Part shown: one piece after another, positions 19,111 through 27,347 of the stretch | Layout: each line of letters begins with the position of its first letter | Numbering within the stretch: the first letter of the stretch is position 1 | Source: Afifellaceae bacterium | Lineage (GTDB): Bacteria; Pseudomonadota; Alphaproteobacteria; Rhizobiales; Afifellaceae | Length of the DNA stretch: 64,000 nucleotides | Assembly: GCA_028284625.1 (NCBI GenBank) | Contig: JANQRH010000026.1 | Coordinates: forward strand, 124,001 to 188,000 | Reading direction: 5' to 3' | Translations under genes and position numbers: made by a program | Notes under the pieces: generated by a model | Seen by the model: the letters and a program-made list of their open reading frames with translations, nothing else | The model's database searches: none | Told to the model about the DNA's origin: nothing

Positions 19111-20113
19111 GGCGGAGCCGCGGATTGAGGATGGCGTAAAGCAGGTCGATCGCCAGATTGATGCCGACAAAAAGCACGGCGAAGAGAATGACGATGCCCT
19201 GAATGAGCGGCAGGTCGCGATTGATCACTGCATCGATGGCGAGATTGCCGAGGCCTTCGTAGGAGAAGATGCGCTCGATGATGACCGTGCCGCCGATGAG
19301 GAACGTCAGCTGCACGCCGGTCAGCGTCAGCGTCGGCAAAAGCGCGTTGCGCATAGCATCGTGCAGGATGACGCGGCTTTCGGAGAAGCCCTTGGTGCGC
19401 GCCAGCATGACGTAGTCCTGGCGGATGGTCTCCTTCAGCGACGCTTTGAGGAGCTGCGCGATCACCGCCGCAAGCGGCAGCGCCAAGGCAACCGCCGGCA
19501 TGATCATGTGGTCGAGCAGGTTGAGCGTGATGTCGAGCCGCAGCCTGAGCAGGCTTTCCACCAGGTAGAACTGGGTCACGAAGGGCAGGTCGAGCGTCGG
19601 CGACACGCGGCCAGAAATCTCAAAGATCGGCCAGGCAACGCCGAGCGTCAGGATCAGCGCCAGGCCCCAGAGAAAATCCGGCACCGACAGCGCAATGCCG
19701 TTCACCACATCGACGCCAGCCTCGGCTGGTGTCTCGCGCCAGCGCGTTGCGACGAAGGCAAGCGCCGCGCCCAGCACGATTGCGATCCCGAGCGCCAGCA
19801 GGCTGAGCTCAAGCGTGGCGGGCAGGCGGCCGAGCACAATGGTGAGCACGTTCTGGCGAAGCGAGATCGAGGTGCCGAAATCGCCCTGCAGCACGCCGCC
19901 GAGCCAGATGACGAATTGCTCCGGAATCGAGCGGTCGAGGCCGTAAAGTGCGGTGAGGCGGGCGATGTCCTCCTCAGACGCGCCCGGCGGCAGCATCATG
20001 GCGATTGGGTTGCCCGGCGCGACGCGGATGACCACGAACACGATCACCGCCACGCCGAACAGCGTGACGAGCGTGGTCGCGATCCGCGTGGCGATGGCGC
20101 GCAGGATGTTCAT
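19103..20113 (-). CDS. peptide-type ABC transporter permease (DppB/OppB-like)
   Basis: VVIRVAPGNPIAMMLPPGASEEDIARLTALYGLDRSIPEQFVIWLGGVLQGDFGTSI; start at MNILRAIATRIATTLV. Confidence 0.92.
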   Translation of the reverse strand: MNILRAIATRIATTLVTLFGVAVIVFVVIRVAPGNPIAMMLPPGASEEDIARLTALYGLDRSIPEQFVIWLGGVLQGDFGTSISLRQNVLTIVLGRLPATLELSLLALGIAIVLGAALAFVATRWRETPAEAGVDVVNGIALSVPDFLWGLALILTLGVAWPIFEISGRVSPTLDLPFVTQFYLVESLLRLRLDITLNLLDHMIMPAVALALPLAAVIAQLLKASLKETIRQDYVMLARTKGFSESRVILHDAMRNALLPTLTLTGVQLTFLIGGTVIIERIFSYEGLGNLAIDAVINRDLPLIQGIVILFAVLFVGINLAIDLLYAILNPRLRHG

Positions 20114-20173
20114 ATCCGTTGCGCCGTCGCCCGATCTCGATGGGGAAAGCCCGGCATCGCAACCCCCTTTATC

Positions 20174-20270
20174 GTCATGCCCGGACCTGATCCGAGCATC
20201 CATTCCGTAGCGCTTGGCCGATCGAAACCGTCACGGATTGGATTGCCGGGTCAAGCCCGACAATGACGAC
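20174..20270. repeat. Rhizobiales-type repetitive palindromic intergenic element
   Basis: GTCATGCCCGGACCTGATCCGAGCATCCA ... TGGATTGCCGGGTCAAGCCCGACAATGACGAC; long imperfect inverted repeat upstream of the dppB-like gene. Confidence 0.7.
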
Positions 20271-20309
20271 AGGGATAGGCTCTCGCCGGGCTTGTTCGGG
20301 CGTGCCGAA

Positions 20310-21842
20310 CTAGCCCGCCGGCTTCATCAGGTTCGGCTGCACGGCGCCTGAGACGTGCGGCGTGACATCGACACTGTCGGCAAACACGATCGGCTGCACA
20401 TATTGCAGGAGCGGAATGACCGCGCCCTGTTCCGCGATGTGTTTATCGACCGCCTTGTAGCCGGCGATGCGTTTTTCCTCGTCCGGCTCGCCCCAGAGCG
20501 GGCCGATCATGCCCATGATGTCTTCGCCGTCCCACACCGAATGCGGCGAGGGGCCGAACATGGCAAAGCCAGTGGATGTCGACGGGTCGCCGATGGAGTT
20601 GCCCCAATTGTAGAACGCCGCGGGAGCCAGCGTGTCGGCGGCGCGCAGCTCGAAGTGCTTGGCGATCTCGTAGACTTCGATCTCCGCCTCAATGCCGACC
20701 TTGCGCCACATGCCGACGATCGCCTGGATCATCTCAAAATCCTTCGGCTTGAAGCCGCGTGTCGTCTGGATCTTGAAGCTGACCGGATTGTCGGTCGAGT
20801 AGCCGCTTGCCGCGAGCAGTTCCGTGGCTTTGTCCGGATCGTAGGGCACTGAGATCGACGGATCGTAGGCGTCATATTCCGGCGTCTGCAATGTGTCGAT
20901 CTTCACGCCGTAGCCATTGAGCAACCGATCGATGAGGAGCTGCTTGTCGATGGCGTGGCTGGCGGCAAGCCGCACGTTCTTGTCGGTCATCGGCTCAACA
21001 TCGTTGATGAAGATCATCGCGATGTCGGAGACCGGCGTGGTGACGCCCTTCAGGCCGGGCTTCGCCTTCAGCCGGTCGAACTCCTCATAGGGAATGTCGA
21101 AGACCACGTGACTCTTGCCGGAATCGATCTCCGCCACGCGGCTGGTTGCGTCCGGCACGAACTTGATGACCACCGACTTGAAGGCCGGCGCGCCGCCCCA
21201 ATAGCCGTCATGCGCCTCAAGCCGGAGAAAGGCGTTCCTCTCAAACTGCACGACCTTGTAGGGACCGGAGCCGACCGGCGCGTTCTCAAAACCTTCCGCG
21301 CCCACGCTCTCGTAATAGGCCTTGGGCAGCACGTAGCCAGTGAGGAAGCCCATCCACTTGAAGAGCGTCGGCTCAAACTCCTTCACATCGGCGGCGATTG
21401 TGTTGCCGTCGATGGAGAAGTTGCCGATCTTGCCCCACACGAACTGGATCGGGTTGCCGGTATCGGGATTACCCGCGCGCTCCAGCGACCACACCACGTC
21501 CTCCGGCGTCACCGGCGAACCGTCATGCCAGGTCGCGCCTTCGCGAACGCTCATCTCAATCTTGGAGCGATCGTCGTTCCAGCCCCATTCCGTCAGGAGC
21601 CCGGGGACCAGATCGAGGTTCGGCGCCTGCGCGATGTATTGGTCGAAGACCGACTGATAGATGCCCTGGATCGTCGGGTTGACCGCCGACAGACCCACCG
21701 TCGGATCGAAGGACGGCAAATTGACGTTATAGGCGATGGTGAGGTCGTCGCCCTGCGCGAACGCCCGGAGCGGCAGCCCCGCGGTGCTCACCAGTGCCGC
21801 CCCGGCGGCGCCGCGCTTCATGAGATCGCGTCGTGTCAGCAT
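20310..21842 (-). CDS. ABC transporter substrate-binding protein (family 5, peptide/opine type)
   Basis: MLTRRDLMKRGAAGAALVSTAGLPLRAFAQGDDLTIAYNVNLPSFDPTVG...TWHDGSPVTPEDVVWSLERA; Tat-type signal. Confidence 0.93.
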   Translation of the reverse strand: MLTRRDLMKRGAAGAALVSTAGLPLRAFAQGDDLTIAYNVNLPSFDPTVGLSAVNPTIQGIYQSVFDQYIAQAPNLDLVPGLLTEWGWNDDRSKIEMSVREGATWHDGSPVTPEDVVWSLERAGNPDTGNPIQFVWGKIGNFSIDGNTIAADVKEFEPTLFKWMGFLTGYVLPKAYYESVGAEGFENAPVGSGPYKVVQFERNAFLRLEAHDGYWGGAPAFKSVVIKFVPDATSRVAEIDSGKSHVVFDIPYEEFDRLKAKPGLKGVTTPVSDIAMIFINDVEPMTDKNVRLAASHAIDKQLLIDRLLNGYGVKIDTLQTPEYDAYDPSISVPYDPDKATELLAASGYSTDNPVSFKIQTTRGFKPKDFEMIQAIVGMWRKVGIEAEIEVYEIAKHFELRAADTLAPAAFYNWGNSIGDPSTSTGFAMFGPSPHSVWDGEDIMGMIGPLWGEPDEEKRIAGYKAVDKHIAEQGAVIPLLQYVQPIVFADSVDVTPHVSGAVQPNLMKPAG

Positions 21843-21926
21843 AACTCTCTCCCTGTCTCGCGGCGTGAGGCCGTCGTCACCGTTTTTTTGCCGGCATCAG
21901 CCGCCATTTGGGGCCGGCGATCGAAG

Positions 21927-21947
21927 ATATTTCAAGATTAGAGTTTT
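21927..21947 (-). promoter_or_regulatory. candidate operator/promoter, motif copy D
   Basis: Minus strand AAAACTCTAATCTTGAAATAT, 17/21 identical to copy B; upstream of the Dpp-like operon. Confidence 0.35.
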
Positions 21948-21969
21948 GCGCGTTCGCGGGTCAAGCAGA

Positions 21970-23553
21970 TCACGCTTTCGCCTCGCCGCCGGCCAGCATT
22001 TTCGCCAGCATCGTGCCGGAGCCCGCGCCGGTGCCCGCGCCCGGCCAGGTCGAGGCGCCGATCAGATAGAGGTCCTTCACGGGCGTGGCGTAGCGCGCCC
22101 AGCCGGGCATCGGACGGAACAGAAAATTCTGCGCCAGATGATGGCTGCCGGCGATCTGGTCGCCGCCGACGAGGTTGGGGTTTCGCCGCTCAAGGTCGAG
22201 CGGCGACTCCACATGGCGCGCCAAGATCTTGGTCTTCGTCCCGGGCGCATAGCGCTCGATGATGTCGATGGCGCGGTCGGCATAGGCCTCCTTCGCCGCG
22301 TCCCAGTTGCTGGTCTTGATGCGGCCCGCAGCGTCTCCGCGGATCGTCGCCGGCAGCACGCGCACCTGCACCCAAAGGACATGCCTGCCTTCCGGAGCAC
22401 GCGAGGGGTCGATCGCCGTCGGCTGCCCGACGACCAGCACCGGCTCCGCCGGCAGGAGCCCGGCGATGGCCTCCGCATAGACCCGCGCCATCATGTCGAG
22501 ATCGGGCGCCAGATGCACATAGGCGAAGCGCTTCAGCTCCTCGCCGGCCGACCAGTCCGGCAGATCGGAGAGGGCGAGATGCACCATCATGGTGCCCGGC
22601 CCGAAGCGGAAGTTTTGGGCCCCGCGGTCGAAGCTCGCGTCACCGCTGCCGTCGGCGAGAAGCTTGCCGACAAGCGCGGTCGGCGTGACACCGGCAATCA
22701 CCGCGCGCTTCGCTCCGACCGTCTCGCCATTCGCCAGACGCACGCCTGTGGCGCGGCCGTCGCGGCGCATGATCTCTGCGACCTCGGCGTTGACGTGGAC
22801 TTTGCCGCCAAGCGACTCAAGCCGCGCCACCATGGCCTTCACGATCGTGTCGGCGCCGCCTTGGCCGATCACCATGCCAAAGCTCTGGTCGGCCATTGCC
22901 TCCAGATAGGGAAAGAGCGCGCCGCCGGCGATGTCGGGCGCAAGATCGAGATGCATGCCCCAGGCGGCGAGCGTTGCGCGGATTTCCGGCGCTTCGAACC
23001 GCCGCTCCAGAAAGTCGCGCGGCGACGACATCAAAAGCCGCAGCGTGTCGACCATCCAGCCGGCGCCTTTCGCGCGCCAGGCGTTCCACGCCACCTTGGC
23101 CAGCGCCCGCTTGGTCATCGGCGACCCCAGAAGCGCGAAGAGATGCGGCGCGTCGTCGGCGAAGGCAGTGAACATCGCGCGCCAGGTCTCCGCGTCAGCC
23201 TCGGAGAAGCGTGCAGCGCGCGCCACCGTCGTCTCAAGGTCCTTGGAGACGCCGAACCATTGCCCATCCGGCATCGGCGAGGCGAAGCAATGCTCCGCAG
23301 GCGCGAATGCAAGTCCGTGGGCGCTCAATGCCTCGCCATGCTCCGCCATGAAGGGCGAGCCCGCGAAGAGGCTCAGATTCATCGCGAAGAGATCGTGGCG
23401 GAACCCGGGAAGCGTCACCTCATCGGTGCGCACCGCGCCGCCGGCTCTGTCGCTCTGTTCAAACACGCCGACCGACCAGCCGCGGCTCGCCAGATGGATG
23501 GCGGCGGCAAGCGCGTTATGTCCTGCACCGACGATGACGGCGTCAAACGCCAT
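21970..23553 (-). CDS. NAD(P)/FAD-dependent oxidoreductase (phytoene desaturase/PYROXD2-like)
   Basis: AVIVGAGHNALAAAIHLASRGWSVGVFEQSDRAGGAVRTDEVTLPGFRHD; C-terminal DLYLIGASTWPGAGTGAGSGTMLAK. Confidence 0.9.
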   Translation of the reverse strand: MAFDAVIVGAGHNALAAAIHLASRGWSVGVFEQSDRAGGAVRTDEVTLPGFRHDLFAMNLSLFAGSPFMAEHGEALSAHGLAFAPAEHCFASPMPDGQWFGVSKDLETTVARAARFSEADAETWRAMFTAFADDAPHLFALLGSPMTKRALAKVAWNAWRAKGAGWMVDTLRLLMSSPRDFLERRFEAPEIRATLAAWGMHLDLAPDIAGGALFPYLEAMADQSFGMVIGQGGADTIVKAMVARLESLGGKVHVNAEVAEIMRRDGRATGVRLANGETVGAKRAVIAGVTPTALVGKLLADGSGDASFDRGAQNFRFGPGTMMVHLALSDLPDWSAGEELKRFAYVHLAPDLDMMARVYAEAIAGLLPAEPVLVVGQPTAIDPSRAPEGRHVLWVQVRVLPATIRGDAAGRIKTSNWDAAKEAYADRAIDIIERYAPGTKTKILARHVESPLDLERRNPNLVGGDQIAGSHHLAQNFLFRPMPGWARYATPVKDLYLIGASTWPGAGTGAGSGTMLAKMLAGGEAKA

Positions 23554-23733
23554 GCGCCCCCCGAAAGCGGCGAGAAAGCCCGGTTCGCCGCGCGTTTTGC
23601 GATCAGCGCAACGAGCCTATTTCAACATTCGATATTTGCAAATGCATAATTCCGGTCTAGGCTCGCGGGCAGCGATTTGAGCCGCTTTCATCACGACTAA
23701 GCGGGCCGCATCCGACACTGGGAGGACAAACCT

Positions 23734-24522
23734 ATGACGGCTGGGAACACGTTGACGCAACTGGCATCCATGATTGTGTCGGGCGACGTGGAGGTCATCG
23801 ATCTGGCCGTTCCGCTCGGGCCCGACACGCCGCTGATCAAGCTGCCGCCGCCCTTCAAGAACACGCCGGCCGTCAAGGTCCACACCATCTCCAATTACGA
23901 TGACGACGGTCCGTTCTGGTCGTGGAACTGGCTGGAGCTCGGCGAGCATTCCGGCACACATTTCGATGCGCCGCATCACTGGATCACCGGCCGCGACTTC
24001 GCCGACGGCGCCACCGACACGCTGTCGGTTCAGAAACTTGTCGGCCCGGCCAACGTCATCGATTGCAGCAAGGAAACGGCCGCCGACTCCGACTTCTTGC
24101 TGACTGCCGACGGCGTGCGCGCCTGGGAGGCGGAGCATGGCGAGATCGAGGCAGGCTCGTGGGTGCTGATGCGCACCGGCTGGCATCCCCGCAATCGCAG
24201 CGAAGCAGAGTTTCTCAACGTCTCCGACAACATGCCGCATTCGCCCGGTCCGTCGGTGGACTGTGTCGAATATCTGATCGGCAAGGACATCGTTGGCTGG
24301 GGCACCGAATGCGTCGGCACCGATGCCGGTATCGCCGGCACGTTCGATCCGCCGTATCCGGCCCACAACCTGCTGCACAAGAACAATCGCTTCGGCCTCG
24401 CCAGCCTCGCCAATCTGGAGAAGCTGCCGCCCAAGGGCGCCATCCTGATCGCCGCGCCGCTGAAATTCGTCGACGGCACCGGTAGCCCGATCCGCGCATT
24501 GGCGCTCGTGCCGAAAGGCTGA
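23734..24522 (+). CDS. cyclase family protein (kynurenine formamidase-like)
   Basis: VIDLAVPLGPDTPLIKLPPPF...GEHSGTHFDAPHHWITGRD; paralogous to the C-terminal half of 11734-13299. Confidence 0.92.
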   Translation: MTAGNTLTQLASMIVSGDVEVIDLAVPLGPDTPLIKLPPPFKNTPAVKVHTISNYDDDGPFWSWNWLELGEHSGTHFDAPHHWITGRDFADGATDTLSVQKLVGPANVIDCSKETAADSDFLLTADGVRAWEAEHGEIEAGSWVLMRTGWHPRNRSEAEFLNVSDNMPHSPGPSVDCVEYLIGKDIVGWGTECVGTDAGIAGTFDPPYPAHNLLHKNNRFGLASLANLEKLPPKGAILIAAPLKFVDGTGSPIRALALVPKG

Positions 24523-24523
24523 G

Positions 24524-26110
24524 ATGGCCGCAACCGACGCCGCTGCCGATTATGTCATCGTCGGAAGCGGCATCAACGGCCTGACCTGCGCGGCGCTTCT
24601 CGGTAAAAGCGGACGCCGCGTCGTCGTGCTGGAGCGCGAGGCGGTCGCCGGCGGCTGCATGCGCACCGACGCCATAACCGCGCCGGGCTACATCCACGAC
24701 GTGATGGCAACCACCTTCGTGCTCTTCATCACGTCGCCGGCCTTCGGCAAACTTGGGCCCGACCTTGCGCGTCACGGCCTTGAGTTCGCCCACACCCAGC
24801 ATCCGACCGGCGTGCTGCTTCCCGACGGTCGAAGCATCGTCCTCTCCACCGATCGCGCCGCCAATGTCGCGGCCTTGAATGCCGTCATGGAAGGGGAGGG
24901 CGACCGCTTCGCCGCTGATGTCGACGTGGTCGGCCGTGATGCGCCGTTGCTCTTCGGGCTGCTCGGCGGAGCGTTGTGGACGTGGGGCACGGCCAAGCTG
25001 CTTTATGGCGAGACGCGTCGCCGCGGCTTGCGCGGGCTTGCCGCGCGCATCGGCGAATCCTTCCTCTCCGGCCGCGGATGGCTGGAGACACGCTACGAGT
25101 CGGAGCTGACGCGCGCGCTCTTCGCACCATGGGTGCTGCATGCCGGCCTTGGGCCGGAAAGCACGTTCGCCGGCGAGATCGGCCGCGTCATCGCCTTTGC
25201 GCTGGAGGCCGCCGGCGCACCGGTGGTGAAAGGTGGATCGGCCAACGCCGTCGCCGCCTTCACCGCGCTCATCGAGGAGCAGGGCGGCCAAGTGCGTACC
25301 GGTGCCGATGTCTCTGAAATCATCGTCTCTGACGGACAGGCGAGCGGCGTGCGGCTTGCCGAGGGCGAGACCATCAATGCGGCGCGCGGCGTGATCTGCT
25401 CCGTCACGCCGACGCAGCTCTACGAACGGCTCCTGCCGGACAAAGTCGCTGCTGGCGATGCTCCGGAGCGCACCAAAAACTATCGCTACGGCAAGGGCAA
25501 CATGCAGATCCACTACGCCCTCAAGGCCCCACCCAGATGGCGCACGCCGGGCTTGAGCGATGTGGCGCTCCTGCATCTCACGCCGGGCCTCGATGGCGTC
25601 TCCAAGGCGGTCAACGAATGCGAGCGCGGCATGCTGCCGGCCGTGCCGACGATCTGCGTTGGCCAGCCGCATGCGCTTGATCCGTCGCGCTGTCCTGAAG
25701 GCGCGGCCATCCTATGGGTGCAGCTTCCCGAAGCGCCGCGCATCATCAAGGGCGACGCCGCCGGCGCGATCGAGGCCGGCGACGGCCAATGGACGGAAGC
25801 CATCCGCGAGGCGTTTGCCGACCGCGTCGAGACGGTCCTCGCCGGCCACATCGAGGGCTTTCGCGACAATGTGGTCGCGCGCCGCGCCTATTCCCCGGCC
25901 GACCTTGAAGCGCTCAACGTCAACCTTGTCGGCGGCGATCCCTATGGCGGCCTCTGCTCCGTCGATCAGTTCTTCATCTGGCGGCCCTTCGCTGACAGCG
26001 TGAACCACACGACGCCCATCCGCGGCCTCTACCAGATCGGCGCCTCCACCCATCCCGGACCCGGCCTTGCCGGTGGCTCCGGCTTCGCCCTGGCGGAGCG
26101 CCTGGCATGA
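24524..26110 (+). CDS. NAD(P)/FAD-dependent oxidoreductase (phytoene desaturase/PYROXD2-like)
   Basis: DYVIVGSGINGLTCAALLGKSGRRVVVLEREAVAGGCMRTDAITAPGYIHD; C-terminal GLYQIGASTHPGPGLAGGSGFALAERLA. Confidence 0.9.
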   Translation: MAATDAAADYVIVGSGINGLTCAALLGKSGRRVVVLEREAVAGGCMRTDAITAPGYIHDVMATTFVLFITSPAFGKLGPDLARHGLEFAHTQHPTGVLLPDGRSIVLSTDRAANVAALNAVMEGEGDRFAADVDVVGRDAPLLFGLLGGALWTWGTAKLLYGETRRRGLRGLAARIGESFLSGRGWLETRYESELTRALFAPWVLHAGLGPESTFAGEIGRVIAFALEAAGAPVVKGGSANAVAAFTALIEEQGGQVRTGADVSEIIVSDGQASGVRLAEGETINAARGVICSVTPTQLYERLLPDKVAAGDAPERTKNYRYGKGNMQIHYALKAPPRWRTPGLSDVALLHLTPGLDGVSKAVNECERGMLPAVPTICVGQPHALDPSRCPEGAAILWVQLPEAPRIIKGDAAGAIEAGDGQWTEAIREAFADRVETVLAGHIEGFRDNVVARRAYSPADLEALNVNLVGGDPYGGLCSVDQFFIWRPFADSVNHTTPIRGLYQIGASTHPGPGLAGGSGFALAERLA

Positions 26111-26123
26111 GGGGGCAGGGTCT

Positions 26124-26627
26124 ATGCTGAAGACCGGCGCTGCGTCCAAGCCGTCCAGCGAGGCGATGTCGAAGCGCGTTCCCGCGCTCGCCGAGATCGG
26201 CCTCGACCATTTCGCACCCTATCTCTTGAACCGTGTCTCGGCGCGCTGGAATGCCGACCTTCAGGTGCGCATGCGCGAGCATGGCCTCAACACCATCCAG
26301 ATGCGCACGCTCGCCGTGCTCTCCGTCATCCCGAACGCCACGGTGAACGAGCTCGCTGTCTATACCGTCACGGAGCAATCGACGATGAGCCGCGCGCTCG
26401 ACGGTATCGTGCGAGAAGGACTTGTGCGCCGCCAGCAGCGCCCCGGCGATGCACGCGTGCGCGAGGTGCATCTGACCGACGCCGGGCGCGACGTCTTCCG
26501 GCGTTTCTGGCCGGCGATGTACGCCGAATATCAGCGGATGTTTGAAGGCATCGACGCCGAGGAATGGGATGGCTTTGTCGCCACCCTGAACAAGGTTCTC
26601 TTGAACATCCGCCGCAACGACCTGTAG
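26124..26627 (+). CDS. MarR family transcriptional regulator
   Basis: ...MRTLAVLSVIPNATVNELAVYTVTEQSTMSRALDGIVREGLVRRQQRPGDARVREVHLTDAG; start MLKTGAASKPSSEAMSKRV. Confidence 0.9.
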   Translation: MLKTGAASKPSSEAMSKRVPALAEIGLDHFAPYLLNRVSARWNADLQVRMREHGLNTIQMRTLAVLSVIPNATVNELAVYTVTEQSTMSRALDGIVREGLVRRQQRPGDARVREVHLTDAGRDVFRRFWPAMYAEYQRMFEGIDAEEWDGFVATLNKVLLNIRRNDL

Positions 26628-26675
26628 CGCCGGACCGTCGGGCCAGTAAGCATGAGAAGCAAGGGAGGACACGTG

Positions 26676-27284
26676 ATGAAGGGATTTCGTGGAGCGGCAA
26701 AGGCCTTGAGCGTGCTCGCAGCGTCAATGCTGACGGTCGTTTCGGCTGCGGCGGACGGTATTCCCGGCCTCAAAGGTACCGATCACATCGGCGTCACTGT
26801 GCCCGACATCGCTGAGGCTGAGCGCTTCTTCGTCGACGTGGTCGGCTGCGAGCGCGCCATGGGATTCGGCCCGTTCCGCGACGATGAAGGCACCTTCATG
26901 CAGGACCTTCTCAACGTTCATCCGCGCACTGTCCTCAATCAGATCGTGCTGGTTCGGTGCGGCCACGGCAGCAATATCGAACTCTTCGAATACGACTCAC
27001 CGGATCAAGAAAACGCCATCCCCAAGAACAGCGACATCGGCGGCCATCACATCGCGTTCTATGTGGAGGACATCGACGCGGCCGCGGCGTATTTTAAGGA
27101 GAAGGGCGTGCGCACGTTGCTGGGCCCGTTCCCGGTGCAGGAGGGGCCGGCCGCCGGCCAGGCGATCCTCTACTTCTTCGCACCTTGGGGGCTGCAGCTT
27201 GAGGCCATCACGTATCCCGACGGGATGGCCTATGAGAAGAACGGCGGCACGGTGCTTTGGACGCCCAAGAGCCAGGCTGAATAA
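26676..27284 (+). CDS. VOC (glyoxalase/bleomycin resistance) family protein with signal peptide
   Basis: MKGFRGAAKALSVLAASMLTVVSAAADGIPGLKGTDHIGVTVPDIAEAERFFVDVVGCE...IGGHHIAFYVEDIDAAAAYFKEKGV. Confidence 0.85.
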   Translation: MKGFRGAAKALSVLAASMLTVVSAAADGIPGLKGTDHIGVTVPDIAEAERFFVDVVGCERAMGFGPFRDDEGTFMQDLLNVHPRTVLNQIVLVRCGHGSNIELFEYDSPDQENAIPKNSDIGGHHIAFYVEDIDAAAAYFKEKGVRTLLGPFPVQEGPAAGQAILYFFAPWGLQLEAITYPDGMAYEKNGGTVLWTPKSQAE

Positions 27285-27347
27285 CGCGGCGGCGTCTCAT
27301 GCCGGTCGATATCCGGGCACGTATCGAAACCAGAAGGACAGTCTGCG

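Noticed and set aside
19004-20266. 420-aa plus-strand ORF over the dppB/dppC-like genes
   Set aside because: Highly charged His/Arg/Glu/Asp-rich antisense shadow of permease TM segments.
21736-23649. 637-aa plus-strand ORF opposite the FAD oxidoreductase
   Set aside because: Arg/His/Ala/Gly-rich low-complexity translation antisense to a clearly conserved enzyme; a GC-bias shadow ORF.
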